A DNA stretch of 61,130 nucleotides from Leucobacter sp. PH1c (GTDB lineage Bacteria > Actinomycetota > Actinomycetes > Actinomycetales > Microbacteriaceae): contig NZ_AYMV01000019.1 in NCBI RefSeq assembly GCF_000633415.1, positions 1 to 61,130 on the forward strand. The letters are read 5' to 3'. The position numbers were made by a program, and so were the translations under genes. Below, piece after piece: positions 18,371 to 27,708 of this stretch. How positions within the stretch are numbered: the stretch's first letter is position 1; the number at the start of each line of letters is the position of its first letter. The notes under the pieces were generated by a model. The model saw only the letters and a program-made list of their open reading frames with translations. It was not told where the DNA came from and did not search any database.

Positions 18371-20356
18371 CTACCGGCGGGGGAGCGCGAAGCCGCGCGC
18401 CTCCGCGGGGTCCTGGAGGCGCTCCAGGGCGCGCTGCACCGAGGCGGCGTAGATCTCGCCGCCGCTCGGATTCGGGTGGATGTCGTCGCCCGCGAGCGCG
18501 TCCGGCACGCCCGTGACGGCGCCTGTCCAGTCGGCCACCACGACGCCGCGGTGGGCGCCGGCGAAGCGGTCGAGCTCCGCGTTGACGCCGGGAATCCAGT
18601 CCCGATCGGCGTGCGCGTTCACGAGCACGATGGGGCGGTCGCCCGCGGCGCCGTAGAGCTCGTCGAGCTCCTCCGCGGAGACGGGGCCGTTCGTGCCGAG
18701 CCCGACGACGAGCACGGGGCGCAGCCGGCCGCTCGCGGCCCACTCCTCGGCGATGCCGATGCCGACGCCCATGCCGCGAGACACGGCCGCATCGACCTCG
18801 ATTCCGGGGAACGCCGTCTCGAGCTCCGGAAGGCTCGCGAGCATCACTGAGTCGCCGACGGCGCTGATGTCGCTGCCCCGGGGCAGGAGTGGGCCCGCGG
18901 GCAGCCGGGCGGGCTTCTCGCGATCCCCGGACTTCCCGCTGGATTCGGGCGTCTCGCGGTCCTCCGGATTCGCGCCGGGCTCCTTCGTCGGGTCCGGCGC
19001 CTGCGTCGCGCCTGCTCCCGCATCGGCGTCACCCGCGTCGCCCGTGTCACCCGCGTCACCCGTGTCACCCGTGCGCTCAGCGTCGAGGGCGGCCTGACCG
19101 CGCGCGATCGCCGCGGCGGCGGTGCTCTGCTCGGGAGCCGTCGCGATCGCGATGCCCGTGGCGGGCACCGTGAGCGCGAGAACGGCGCCGAGCGCGATCG
19201 TGACGGCCTTGCGCCGGGGCGTGGCCCCGATCGGGCGCAGCGCGAGCCGCAGGGAGCGGCGCAGCCCGAAGCGCCGCACCGGCTGCTCGACGAAGCGGTA
19301 CGAGAGCGCCGACGCGACGAGCGTGCCCGCGAGGGTCACTGCGGCGACCAGCGCAGCGGGCGCGGCCGAGCCGAGCGCCCCCGTCACGATGAGGAGCAGC
19401 GGCCAGTGCCAGAGGTAGATGCCGTAGGAGCGCTCGCCGATCCAGCGCATCGGCGCGACGTCAAGCGCGCGGCCGATCCAGGCGCCCGGCCGGGTGACGG
19501 CCCACACGAGTGCGAGCGCCGCGACGATCGCGAGCTGGAAGCCGCCCTCGAAGCTCTGCCGACTGCCCTCCGGCAGCGTCACGGCGAGCGCCGCGATCGT
19601 GCCGAGCCCCGCGAGCGCGACGGCGCCGAGCAGCACCTGCCGGAGCGCCCCGGGCGCTGCCGGGGGAGCGGAGCCGCGCTGCGGGTGCACGAGCGCGGCG
19701 AGGGCGGCGCCCCAGAACAGGCCGAAGGTGTGCGTGTCCGAACCGAAATAGATGCGCGTGGGCTCGACGCCCTGTTGCGAGAGCACGGCCATGAGGACAG
19801 CCGACACGGCGCCGAGCAGACCGAGGAAGACGGCGCGGCTGCTGCGCCCGCGGAAGCGGAGGAGGAGCAGCACGAGGAGCGGGAGCAGGATATAGAACTG
19901 CTCCTCGATCGACAGCGACCAGGTGTTGCGGAACAGCTCGGGGGTGTCGCGGGCGAAGTAGTCGGCGCCGTTCGCGATGAACACCCAGTTGCTCACGAAG
20001 AAGGCTGTGCCCGCGATCTGGCGGCCGAGGCCGACGAGGAGATCCCCACCGACGAGCAGCGCGAGCGCCGAGCAGACGAGGAGCACCAAGCCGAGCGCAG
20101 GCAGGAGCCGTCGCGCCCTTCGGCGCCAGAACGAGCCGAGCCGGATCGTGCCGCGCAGCTGCGCCTCACGCAGGAGCAGCGAGGTGATGAGGAAGCCGCT
20201 GATCGCGAAGAAGATGTCGACGCCGAGGAAGCCGCCGGGCAGCGCGCTGGGGAAGAGGTGGTACACGAGCACGAGCCCCACCGCGATCGCGCGGAGTCCG
20301 TCAAGTCCGCCGAACCGGCCGGGCTGAGCGGGGGAGCGAGTGAGCACTGGTGTCAT
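18371..20356 (-). CDS. Membrane acyltransferase 3 fused to SGNH hydrolase domain (OafA/YrhL type)
   Basis: 661 residues. The N-terminal about 390 form an acyltransferase-3 membrane domain with some ten to eleven helices (GLDGLRAIAVGLVLVYHLFP with the catalytic-type His, SGFLITSLLLREAQLRG, NTWSLSIEEQFYILLP). A disordered linker with repeated TGDAGD units leads to a periplasmic SGNH domain with GDSV (501), GTNG (554) and DDIH (624-627). Such proteins O-acylate surface glycans or lipids. ATG 20354-20356 chosen because upstream residues lack family similarity. Nearest relatives act on LPS, peptidoglycan or macrolides; substrate unknown. Confidence 0.88.
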   Translation of the reverse strand: MTPVLTRSPAQPGRFGGLDGLRAIAVGLVLVYHLFPSALPGGFLGVDIFFAISGFLITSLLLREAQLRGTIRLGSFWRRRARRLLPALGLVLLVCSALALLVGGDLLVGLGRQIAGTAFFVSNWVFIANGADYFARDTPELFRNTWSLSIEEQFYILLPLLVLLLLRFRGRSSRAVFLGLLGAVSAVLMAVLSQQGVEPTRIYFGSDTHTFGLFWGAALAALVHPQRGSAPPAAPGALRQVLLGAVALAGLGTIAALAVTLPEGSRQSFEGGFQLAIVAALALVWAVTRPGAWIGRALDVAPMRWIGERSYGIYLWHWPLLLIVTGALGSAAPAALVAAVTLAGTLVASALSYRFVEQPVRRFGLRRSLRLALRPIGATPRRKAVTIALGAVLALTVPATGIAIATAPEQSTAAAAIARGQAALDAERTGDTGDAGDTGDAGDADAGAGATQAPDPTKEPGANPEDRETPESSGKSGDREKPARLPAGPLLPRGSDISAVGDSVMLASLPELETAFPGIEVDAAVSRGMGVGIGIAEEWAASGRLRPVLVVGLGTNGPVSAEELDELYGAAGDRPIVLVNAHADRDWIPGVNAELDRFAGAHRGVVVADWTGAVTGVPDALAGDDIHPNPSGGEIYAASVQRALERLQDPAEARGFALPRR

Positions 20357-20413
20357 CGTGGGGAAAGCCTTCGTGCGCGCGGGGCGTCGGTCGCGGCGCG
20401 CGGGATGCCGTCC

Positions 20414-20419
20414 AGTGTA
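20414..20419 (-). promoter_or_regulatory. Possible -10 box for the acyltransferase gene
   Basis: TACACT on the minus strand about 58 nt upstream of the start. No good -35. Lies in the 117-bp divergent gap shared with truA. Confidence 0.3.
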
Positions 20420-20473
20420 CGCGGCGCGGCGGGGAGGCGCTCGCGGGGAGCGGGATCTGGCAGGATCGATGGC

Positions 20474-21367
20474 GTGAAAACCGACGCCGCTCAGCCGAGC
20501 ACCCGCCTCCGCCTCGACCTTGCCTACGACGGCACGGATTTCTCGGGGTGGGCCGCGCAGCCGGGGCTGCGCACGGTGCAGGGCGAGCTCGAGGCAGCGC
20601 TCGCGGTGCTGCTGCGCGCGGGGGAGCCGCGGCTCACCGTGGGCGGGCGCACGGACGCGGGCGTGCACGCCCGCGGGCAGGTGGCCCACCTCGACGTCAC
20701 GGCGGCGCAGCTCGAGAAGTGGGGCGGACGCGGCGATGCGGCAGCGGACGGCCCCGAGGCGGCCCGGCTGCGCGCGCGGAAGCTCAACGGCGTGCTGAAG
20801 CGCAGCGCCCCGGACATCGCCGTGCACAGCGTTCGGGTGGCCCCCGCCGCGTTCGATGCGCGATTCGGCGCACTGCGCCGCCGGTACGAGTACCGCCTCC
20901 GCGGCGCCGATGCCCGGCGCGATCCGCTCACGGCGCGCTTCACGGCGGACGTGGCGTCTCCGCTCGAACTCGACCGGATGCAGCACGCGGCCGACGAGCT
21001 GCTCGGGCTGAACGACTTCACGACCTTCTGCAAAGCCCGGGAGGGGGCCACCGCGGTGCGCGATCTGCTGTGCTTCGAGTGGCGCCGCACGGAGGATGGC
21101 GCGCTGGCGGCGCGGATCGAGGCCGACGCGTTCTGCCACTCGATGGTGCGCGCCCTCGTCGGCGCCGTCGTTGCCGTGGGCAGCGGCCGCATCACGGAGG
21201 GGGAGCTCATCGCCCTCCGCGACGCCCGGGAACGGAGCAGCCGCTTCACGGTGATGCCCGCGCACGGGCTCTCGCTGGAGGAGATCGCGTACCCCGCCGA
21301 TGACGCGCTGGCGGCCCGCGCCGAGCAGACTCGCGCACGCCGGGATCCGCTCGCCGCGGAGGACTGA
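20474..21367 (+). CDS. truA: tRNA pseudouridine(38-40) synthase
   Basis: 297 residues. Converts uridines 38-40 of tRNA anticodon stems to pseudouridine. The N-terminal [20 protein letters not shown], catalytic Asp61 in [21 protein letters not shown] and the C-terminal [20 protein letters not shown] are all typical. GTG 20474 chosen; the ATG five bases earlier is out of frame and stops at once. truA upstream of rplM-rpsI is a common order. Confidence 0.95.
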   Translation: MKTDAAQPSTRLRLDLAYDGTDFSGWAAQPGLRTVQGELEAALAVLLRAGEPRLTVGGRTDAGVHARGQVAHLDVTAAQLEKWGGRGDAAADGPEAARLRARKLNGVLKRSAPDIAVHSVRVAPAAFDARFGALRRRYEYRLRGADARRDPLTARFTADVASPLELDRMQHAADELLGLNDFTTFCKAREGATAVRDLLCFEWRRTEDGALAARIEADAFCHSMVRALVGAVVAVGSGRITEGELIALRDARERSSRFTVMPAHGLSLEEIAYPADDALAARAEQTRARRDPLAAED

Positions 21368-21376
21368 CCGCCGGTG

Positions 21377-21385
21377 TGCTAAAGT
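21377..21385 (+). promoter_or_regulatory. Candidate extended -10 promoter for rplM
   Basis: TGCTAAAGT carries a TGn extension before TAAAGT, just after the truA stop and about 120 nt before rplM. A GGTGC-gcaa-GCACC hairpin (21394-21407, GNRA loop) follows at the start of the leader. No -35 needed for an extended -10; confidence is modest. Confidence 0.4.
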
Positions 21386-21506
21386 TGATCCTTGGTGCGC
21401 AAGCACCCGATTTGTTGAGCCCTCCATCGCTCGAGCACCCCACGGGGACCGGGCAACGGAGCGGGATTCACGAAACACCTCCAATTCGACAGAAAGCAGC
21501 ACGATA

Positions 21507-21953
21507 GTGACTCGCACGTATTCGCCGAAGGCCGCTGAGCAGAAGCACGACTGGCTCGTCATCGACGCCACCGATGTGGTGCTCGGCCGCCTGGCCTCGC
21601 ACGCGGCAGCCCTGCTCCGCGGCAAGCACAAGACCACGTTCGCTCCCCACATGGACATGGGCGACTACGTCATCGTCATCAACGCCGACAAGGTCGTCCT
21701 GACCGCGAACAAGGCCGCGAAGAAGAAGGCGTACCGCCACTCGGGCTACCCGGGCGGCCTCCGCTCGATGAGCTACACCGAGCTCCTCGAGAAGAACCCC
21801 GAGCGCGCTGTCGAGAAGGCGATCCGCGGCATGCTCCCGAAGAACTCCCTCGGCGCTGACCAGTTCCGCAAGCTGAAGGTCTACAAGGGTGCCGAGCACC
21901 CCCACGCTGCGCAGCAGCCCACCCCGTACACCTTCGGCCAGGTCGCGCAGTAA
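21507..21953 (+). CDS. rplM: 50S ribosomal protein L13
   Basis: 148 residues from GTG 21507 ([20 protein letters not shown]). L13 is an early assembly protein. [20 protein letters not shown] and [10 protein letters not shown] are diagnostic. The frame is open further upstream into the leader but those residues are not L13. Followed after 38 bp by rpsI. Confidence 0.96.
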   Translation: MTRTYSPKAAEQKHDWLVIDATDVVLGRLASHAAALLRGKHKTTFAPHMDMGDYVIVINADKVVLTANKAAKKKAYRHSGYPGGLRSMSYTELLEKNPERAVEKAIRGMLPKNSLGADQFRKLKVYKGAEHPHAAQQPTPYTFGQVAQ

Positions 21954-21991
21954 CCGCGGCGCCAACGAGAATTCAGAAGAGAGACTTCACA

Positions 21992-22471
21992 GTGACTGAA
22001 GAGCAGACCGTGGCCCCCGAGAGCTACACCACCGAGACGCCGGCTTCGCAGGCTACCGCCGCGACCCCCCGCCCCGCGCTCACCGTCCCCGGCGCAGCCG
22101 TCGGCCGCCGCAAGCAGGCCATCGCCCGCGTGCGCCTCATCCCCGGCTCGGGCACCATGACCGTCAACGGTCGTGAGCTCGCCGAGTACTTCCCGAACAA
22201 GCTGCACCAGCAGCTCATCACGGATCCCTTCACCGTCCTCGAGCTCGGTGGCTCGTACGACGTGATCGCCCGCATCGTCGGCGGCGGCCCCTCGGGCCAG
22301 GCCGGTGCGCTGCGCCTCGCGATCGCTCGTGCGCTCAACGAGATCGACGCCGAGCACAACCGTCCGACGCTGAAGAAGGCCGGCTTCCTCAGCCGCGACG
22401 CGCGGATCAAGGAGCGCAAGAAGGCTGGTCTCAAGAAGGCCCGCAAGGCGCCCCAGTACTCGAAGCGCTAA
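21992..22471 (+). CDS. rpsI: 30S ribosomal protein S9
   Basis: 159 residues; the S9 core starts near residue 33 ([19 protein letters not shown]) after an acidic Thr/Ala-rich N-terminal extension common in Actinobacteria. The C terminus ends KAPQYSKR, whose terminal Lys-Arg contacts P-site tRNA. GTG start with GAAGAGAG upstream. Confidence 0.96.
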   Translation: MTEEQTVAPESYTTETPASQATAATPRPALTVPGAAVGRRKQAIARVRLIPGSGTMTVNGRELAEYFPNKLHQQLITDPFTVLELGGSYDVIARIVGGGPSGQAGALRLAIARALNEIDAEHNRPTLKKAGFLSRDARIKERKKAGLKKARKAPQYSKR

Positions 22472-22488
22472 GTCGGGATTCTTTTCCG

Positions 22489-23838
22489 ATGGGACGCCTT
22501 TTTGGCACCGACGGGGTTCGGGGTCTGGCCGGGGTCGATGTGACCGCCGAGCTGGCCCTGAACCTCGCGGACGCTGCGGCTCTCGTTCTCGGGCGTTCTG
22601 CCCGGGGCGAGAGCCGTCGTGCTATCGCGGTCATTGCCCGCGATCCCCGGGTCTCGGGAGAGTTCATCTCCGCCGCCGTCGCGGCGGGGCTCGCCTCCGC
22701 CGGCGTTGACGTGCTCGACGCGGGCGTCATCCCGACCCCGGCCGCCGCGTATCTCGTTGCGGATACCGGCGCCGACTTCGGTGTGATGGTCTCGGCCTCG
22801 CACAACCCGGCCGCCGACAACGGCATCAAGTTCTTCGCCGAGGGCGGGCGCAAGCTCGCCGACGACATCGAGGACGAGATCGAGGCGGCGCTTGACCGCC
22901 CGAGCATCGCGGTCACGGGCCGCGAGGTGGGCCGGATCCGCCGCTTCGCGGACGCCGAGGACCGCTACCTCGTCCACCTGCTCGGCACGCTCGAGGGGCA
23001 GAGCCTCGAGGGCCTGCACGTCGTGCTCGACTGCGCGCACGGCGCTGCCGCGGGCATCTCGCCCGACGTGTTCTCGGACGCGGGCGCGCAGGTCACCGTG
23101 ATCGGCAACGATCCCGACGGCTTCAACATCAACGACGGCGTCGGCTCGACCCACCTCGAGCCGCTCATCGCCGCGGTGCGCGAGCACGGCGCCGACCTGG
23201 GCATCGCCCACGACGGCGACGCGGATCGCTGCCTCGCGGTGGACGCCGACGGCAACGTCGTCGATGGGGATCGCATCATGGCGATCCTCGCGCTCTCGAT
23301 GTCGGCGCGCGGCAAGCTCGAGCAGAACACGCTCGTGGCCACCGTGATGTCGAACCTCGGGCTCAAGCTCGCGATGGCCGACAACGGGATCGACGTCGTC
23401 GAGACCGGCGTGGGCGACCGCTACGTGCTCGAGGCGATCAATGCGCACGGCTACTCCCTCGGCGGCGAGCAGTCCGGCCACGTGATCATGAGCGAGCACG
23501 CGACGACGGGCGACGGGATCCTCACAGGGCTCCACATCGCCGCAGAGCTGAAGCGCACGGGCAAGACCCTCGCCGAGCTGGCGAGCTGCATGACCGTGTA
23601 CCCGCAGGTGCTCGTCAACGTGCGCGGCGTCGACCGCGCGGGCGTTGCGGGCGACTCCGTGCTGCAGCAGGCCGTGCACCAGGCCGAGCTCGTGCTCGGC
23701 GGCCAGGGCCGCGTGCTGCTGCGCCCCTCGGGTACCGAGCCCGTGGTCCGCGTGATGGTCGAGGCCGCGCACGAGGACCAGGCGCAGAAGCTCGCCGACG
23801 ACCTCGCAGCGATCGTCAAGGAGCGGCTCGCCGTCTAG
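22489..23838 (+). CDS. glmM: Phosphoglucosamine mutase
   Basis: 449 residues. Converts GlcN-6-P to GlcN-1-P for UDP-GlcNAc. [12 protein letters not shown] at the start, phosphoserine Ser104 in [12 protein letters not shown], metal loop HDGDADRC, sugar loop GEQSGHVIM and phosphate loop [12 protein letters not shown] are all present. Starts 17 bp after rpsI, so likely cotranscribed; glmS 1.6 kb away supplies the substrate. Confidence 0.97.
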   Translation: MGRLFGTDGVRGLAGVDVTAELALNLADAAALVLGRSARGESRRAIAVIARDPRVSGEFISAAVAAGLASAGVDVLDAGVIPTPAAAYLVADTGADFGVMVSASHNPAADNGIKFFAEGGRKLADDIEDEIEAALDRPSIAVTGREVGRIRRFADAEDRYLVHLLGTLEGQSLEGLHVVLDCAHGAAAGISPDVFSDAGAQVTVIGNDPDGFNINDGVGSTHLEPLIAAVREHGADLGIAHDGDADRCLAVDADGNVVDGDRIMAILALSMSARGKLEQNTLVATVMSNLGLKLAMADNGIDVVETGVGDRYVLEAINAHGYSLGGEQSGHVIMSEHATTGDGILTGLHIAAELKRTGKTLAELASCMTVYPQVLVNVRGVDRAGVAGDSVLQQAVHQAELVLGGQGRVLLRPSGTEPVVRVMVEAAHEDQAQKLADDLAAIVKERLAV

Positions 23839-23862
23839 GCCGCCCGGGCCTCGCTCCCGCAG

Positions 23863-23907
23863 CTCATGCCCCCACCGTCTCCGCGAGGAGTACGGTGGGG
23901 GCATGAG
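23863..23907 (+). terminator. Hairpin that buries the next start codon
   Basis: CTCATGCCCCCACCGT (23863-23878) and ACGGTGGGGGCATGAG (23892-23907) are a perfect 16-bp inverted repeat; inside, CTCC-GCGA-GGAG adds four pairs and a GNRA loop. The right arm contains the ATG (23903-23905) of the DUF3995 gene and the inner stem its GGAG. It can act as glmM terminator and as a translation block on read-through RNA. Confidence 0.7.
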
Positions 23908-24373
23908 TGCTTTTCAGGGTGTCGCCCGCGCGGTCGCCGGGATCGGGATCGGGGCCGTCGCGGCCGTGCACACGGCGTGGGCGGCCGGATCGACCTGGCC
24001 CGCAGGCTCCCGAGCGGAGCTCGCGGAGGCCGTGGTTGGCAACCGGAACGCAATGCCGGATCGGCGCGCGACCGCCGTCGTGGCGGGAGTCGCCGCGATC
24101 GCCGCGGTGACTGCGGCGGGCGCGTTCGGCGAGTCCCGCGCGGTCGTGCGCGGCCGTCGCCTCATCGGGGCGGCGCTCCTCGGCCGCGCCGCGCTCGGCG
24201 GGGACGTCGCGCTCGCGGCGCTCGGGCTGCCCGCCGCGGGGGAGCGGTTCCGGGAACTCGACTGCCGCTGGTACCGGCCGCTCTGCGCGACGCTCGGCGC
24301 CGCCGCACTCTTCGGCGCGCGGGCCTCGCGGCGCGGCGACCGGAACGCGGAGCCGCGGGCTACAGCTTCCTGA
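23903..24373 (+). CDS. DUF3995 membrane protein
   Basis: 156 residues with four hydrophobic segments. The N-terminal HTAWAAGSTWPAGSRAELAE, AVVGNRNAMP and the spacing of helices match DUF3995 proteins, small membrane proteins of unknown function common in Actinobacteria. The last 14 bp overlap the convergent coaA gene. Start codon and ribosome binding site lie within a perfect hairpin (23863-23907). Confidence 0.75.
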   Translation: MSAFQGVARAVAGIGIGAVAAVHTAWAAGSTWPAGSRAELAEAVVGNRNAMPDRRATAVVAGVAAIAAVTAAGAFGESRAVVRGRRLIGAALLGRAALGGDVALAALGLPAAGERFRELDCRWYRPLCATLGAAALFGARASRRGDRNAEPRATAS

Positions 24374-25409
24374 GCAGCACCTTCTGCACCCGGTGGTTCG
24401 CCTCTTTCCGGAGCATGAGGGTGGCCCGGGCGCGCGTCGGCCGAATGTTCTCGATGAGGTTCGGCTCGTTGATGTTGTTCCAGTACTCGTCGGCGAGCGC
24501 CGAGGCGACCTCGTCGTCGATGCCCGCGAAGCGGCGGAAGTGCGAATCGGGGTTCGAGAAGGCCGCTTCGCGGAGGCGCAGGAAGCGATTCCGGTACCAC
24601 TGGTGGATGTCGGAGGTGCGCGCGTCGACGTACACGGAGAAGTCGAACAGGTCGCTCACGGCGAGCGGGTGCTCCATCGACGCGGGCTGCAGCACGTTCA
24701 GGCCCTCGACGATGAGGATGTCGGGCTGCCGCACGATCGTGTGCTCGTCGGGCACGATGTCGTAGAGCAGGTGGCTGTAGTGCGGCACGCGCACCTCGGC
24801 GACGCCCGCCTTCACCTGCGAGACGAAACGCAGCAGGGCCCGTCGGTCGTACGACTCGGGGAAGCCCTTGCGGTGGGCGATCCCGCGCCGCTCGAGCTCC
24901 GCGTTCGGGTACAGGAAGCCGTCGGTCGTGACGAGCTCTACGTTCGGGGTCTCCGGCCAGCGCGCGAGGAGATCACGGAGGATGCGCGCCACGGTCGACT
25001 TGCCGACGGCGACCGAGCCGGCGATCCCGATCACGAAGGGGCTGGGCCGCTCGCCGTTGCGCTGCAGAAAGCCGCGGGTGCGCTGATGCATTTCGCGCGC
25101 CGCGATCGCGTACTGGTTGATGAGGCGGCTGAGCGGGCGGTACACCTCGGAGACCTCGGCCATGTCGAGCGGCTCACCGAGGCCGCGGAACGCCTCGACT
25201 TCCGCCTCGGTGAGCGGCATCGGGGTCTCCCCGGCGAGGCGGGCCCACTCGTCGCGGCCGATCTCGATGAAGGGGGAGGTGAACTCCGGCCGCACCAGCG
25301 CCTGCGTCTCCGTACTCGGCTCCTGCGGGTGGCTCTGACCGCCTCCCGCGTCGGCGATGACGGGGATCGGGCGCGTGGGAGGCATCTGGGGTGCGTGGAA
25401 CTCGGCCAT
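24360..25409 (-). CDS. coaA: Pantothenate kinase (type I)
   Basis: 349 residues. First step of coenzyme A synthesis. P-loop GSVAVGKST at 131-139, DGFLYPN and LIVEGLNVLQ are typical of the prokaryotic type I enzyme. The first about 40 residues (Pro/Gln-rich) are an extension relative to E. coli CoaA. ATG with GGGTGGA upstream. Divergent from glmS across 32 bp, so the promoters must overlap the opposing gene starts. Confidence 0.95.
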   Translation of the reverse strand: MAEFHAPQMPPTRPIPVIADAGGGQSHPQEPSTETQALVRPEFTSPFIEIGRDEWARLAGETPMPLTEAEVEAFRGLGEPLDMAEVSEVYRPLSRLINQYAIAAREMHQRTRGFLQRNGERPSPFVIGIAGSVAVGKSTVARILRDLLARWPETPNVELVTTDGFLYPNAELERRGIAHRKGFPESYDRRALLRFVSQVKAGVAEVRVPHYSHLLYDIVPDEHTIVRQPDILIVEGLNVLQPASMEHPLAVSDLFDFSVYVDARTSDIHQWYRNRFLRLREAAFSNPDSHFRRFAGIDDEVASALADEYWNNINEPNLIENIRPTRARATLMLRKEANHRVQKVLLRKL

Positions 25410-25428
25410 TATCCACCCATCGTGCCAT

Positions 25429-25434
25429 TAAACT
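25429..25434 (+). promoter_or_regulatory. -10 box of glmS; leaderless mRNA predicted
   Basis: TAAACT ends 7 nt before the glmS ATG (25442), so transcription should begin at or next to the start codon. No ribosome binding site lies in the GGTGCGC between them. Confidence 0.6.
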
Positions 25435-25441
25435 GGTGCGC

Positions 25442-27292
25442 ATGTGTGGAATCGTCGGATATGTCGGCCCAAATGATACGGTCGACGTGCTTATCAACGG
25501 ACTGCGGCGCCTGGAGTACCGCGGCTACGACTCGGCGGGGATCGCTGTCGTCGACGACGATGGGGATCTGACCGTCCGGAAGCGCTCGGGCAAGCTCGCG
25601 CGGCTCGAGGAACTGCTCGCGGACAGCCCCGTGTCGGCCTCGAACACGGGCATCGGACACACCCGCTGGGCGACGCACGGCGGCCCGACGGATGAGAACG
25701 CCCACCCCCACCTCGGGGACGGCGGCAAGCTCGCGGTGATCCACAACGGCATCGTCGAGAACTTCGCCGAGCTCCGCGAGGAGCTCCTCGCCGACGGCAT
25801 CGAGCTGCTGAGCGAGACCGACACTGAAGTGGTGGCGGGCCTCCTCGGCCGCGAGGTCGCCGCGCAGGGCGACCTGGAGGCGGCGTTCCGCACCGTGGTC
25901 GGCCGCCTGCACGGTACCTTCACCCTGCTCGCGACGCACCGCGACGAGCCCGGCAAGATCGTGGCGGCCCGCCACCACTCGCCGCTCGTGGTGGGGCTTG
26001 GCGACGGTGAGAACTTCCTCGGCTCGGACGTCGCGGCCTTCGTCTCCTCTACCCGCCGCGCCGTCGCGGTCGACGAGGACAACATCGCCGTGATCACCCC
26101 CGAGGGCGTGCGCATCACCGACTTCGCCGGAACCGAGGTGGAGTTCGAGGAGTACGAGGTCCAGTGGGACGCCGAGGCCGCGGACAAGGGCGGCTGGTCC
26201 TCCTTCATGGCGAAGGAGATCAACGAGCAGCCCGAGGCGATCGCGAACACGATCCGCGGCCGCATCGTCGACGGCCACGTCGAGGTTCCCGAGCTCACCG
26301 AGCTCGGCGCAGAGCGTCTGCAGAACGTCGACCGGATCATCATCATCGCCTGCGGCACGGCCTCGTACGCCGGCATGATCGGCGCGTACGCGATCGAGCA
26401 GTGGGCGCGCGTGCCCGTCGAGGTGCAGCTCAGCCACGAGTTCCGCTACCGGGACCCCGTGCTCAGCGACCGCACGATGGTCATCTCGGTGAGCCAGTCG
26501 GGCGAGACCATGGACACGCTCATGGCGGTCAAGTATGCGATCGAGCGCGGCGTGACCACGGTGTCCGTGTGCAACACGCAGTCGGCCACGATCCCGCGGG
26601 AATCGGACGCCGCCGTGTACACGCACGCCGGCCCCGAGGTGGCGGTCGCCTCGACGAAGGCGTTCGTCGCGCAGATCACGGCGCTCTACCTGATCGGCCT
26701 GCACCTCGGGAAGGTGCGCGGCACGCTCTCGGCCGAGGCCGAGGCCTCCGCCGTCGCGCAGTTCGAGACGCTCCCGGAGAAGATGGCCGAGGCCGTCGCG
26801 ACGCACGAGCAGATCGCGCAGCTCGCGCACTGGATGGCCGACACCCGCTCGGTGCTGTTCCTCGGCCGCCACGTGGGCTACCCCGCGGCGCTCGAGGGCG
26901 CGCTGAAGCTCAAGGAGATCGCGTACATCCACGCCGAGGGCTTCGCCGCGGGCGAGCTGAAGCACGGACCGATCGCGCTCATCGACCACGGGCAGCCCGT
27001 GTTCGTGCTCGTGCCGAGCCCGCGCACCTCCCCGCTCATGCACGCGAAGGTCGTCTCCAACATCCAGGAGATCCGCGCGCGCGGCGCCCGCGTCATCGCG
27101 ATCGTGGAGACCGGTGACACCGCCGTGCTGCCCTTCGCGGACGACGTGGTGCGGATCCCGCTCTCCGACGCGCTCTTCGACCCGATCCTGCAGGTCGTTC
27201 CGCTCCAGTGGTTCGCGCTCGAGCTCTCGACCGCGAAGGGGCTCGACGTGGATCAGCCCCGCAACCTGGCGAAGTCGGTCACGGTCGAGTGA
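25442..27292 (+). CDS. glmS: Glutamine-fructose-6-phosphate aminotransferase (isomerizing)
   Basis: 616 residues. Makes GlcN-6-P from Fru-6-P and Gln, the entry to peptidoglycan amino sugars. Catalytic Cys follows the initiator Met (MCGIVGYVG), which fixes the start at ATG 25442. Glutaminase motifs HTRWATHG and HNGIVEN, and two SIS isomerase domains (CGTASYAG, SVSQSGETMDT, KHGPIALID, C-terminal DQPRNLAKSVTVE) are complete. First gene of a seven-gene overlapping operon. No glmS ribozyme is visible or possible in the short upstream gap. Confidence 0.98.
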   Translation: MCGIVGYVGPNDTVDVLINGLRRLEYRGYDSAGIAVVDDDGDLTVRKRSGKLARLEELLADSPVSASNTGIGHTRWATHGGPTDENAHPHLGDGGKLAVIHNGIVENFAELREELLADGIELLSETDTEVVAGLLGREVAAQGDLEAAFRTVVGRLHGTFTLLATHRDEPGKIVAARHHSPLVVGLGDGENFLGSDVAAFVSSTRRAVAVDEDNIAVITPEGVRITDFAGTEVEFEEYEVQWDAEAADKGGWSSFMAKEINEQPEAIANTIRGRIVDGHVEVPELTELGAERLQNVDRIIIIACGTASYAGMIGAYAIEQWARVPVEVQLSHEFRYRDPVLSDRTMVISVSQSGETMDTLMAVKYAIERGVTTVSVCNTQSATIPRESDAAVYTHAGPEVAVASTKAFVAQITALYLIGLHLGKVRGTLSAEAEASAVAQFETLPEKMAEAVATHEQIAQLAHWMADTRSVLFLGRHVGYPAALEGALKLKEIAYIHAEGFAAGELKHGPIALIDHGQPVFVLVPSPRTSPLMHAKVVSNIQEIRARGARVIAIVETGDTAVLPFADDVVRIPLSDALFDPILQVVPLQWFALELSTAKGLDVDQPRNLAKSVTVE

Positions 27293-27708
27293 TCATCGGC
27301 ATCGGGGTCGACACCGTCGACATCGCGCGCTTCGAGCGACAGCTCGAGCGCACCCCGGCGCTGCGCGCCCGCCTCTTCACCGAGGCGGAGCGCGCGCTGT
27401 CGACCCCGTCGCTCGCCGCGCGCTTCGCGGCCAAGGAAGCACTGATCAAGGCGCTCGGGGGATCCGACGGCGTGAGCTGGCAGGACCTCGAGGTGCAGCG
27501 CGGCGAAGACCGGGCCCCGGGCTTCGCGGCCACCCCCGGCCTCACCGCGGCGCTCGCCGCGCGGGGCGCGGACCGCAGCCACCTCTCGCTCACCCACGAC
27601 GCGGGCATCGCGACCGCGTTCGTGATCGTCGAGCGCGCGGGCAGCACGTCGCCGGCACCGGGCGCCACCGCCCCGCCGGCTCACACCGAGGGAATGAGGG
27701 AGAGATGA
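27289..27708 (+). CDS. acpS: Holo-[acyl-carrier-protein] synthase
   Basis: 139 residues. Transfers phosphopantetheine from CoA to ACP. IGIGVDTVDIARFERQL and RFAAKEALIKALGG are the two Mg/CoA-binding signatures. GTG start overlaps the glmS stop by 4 bp. The last about 20 residues (Ala/Pro/Thr-rich) extend beyond the core. Its CoA substrate is linked to coaA next door. Confidence 0.95.
   Translation: MIIGIGVDTVDIARFERQLERTPALRARLFTEAERALSTPSLAARFAAKEALIKALGGSDGVSWQDLEVQRGEDRAPGFAATPGLTAALAARGADRSHLSLTHDAGIATAFVIVERAGSTSPAPGATAPPAHTEGMRER

Noticed and set aside
18371..21658. A 1095-codon version of the acyltransferase extending over truA
   Set aside because: The N-terminal 434 residues are antisense to truA and unlike any acyltransferase; the family start is at 20356.
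25395..25441. glmS ribozyme or riboswitch before glmS
   Set aside because: Only 32 bp separate coaA and glmS and a -10 abuts the ATG, leaving no room for a leader.
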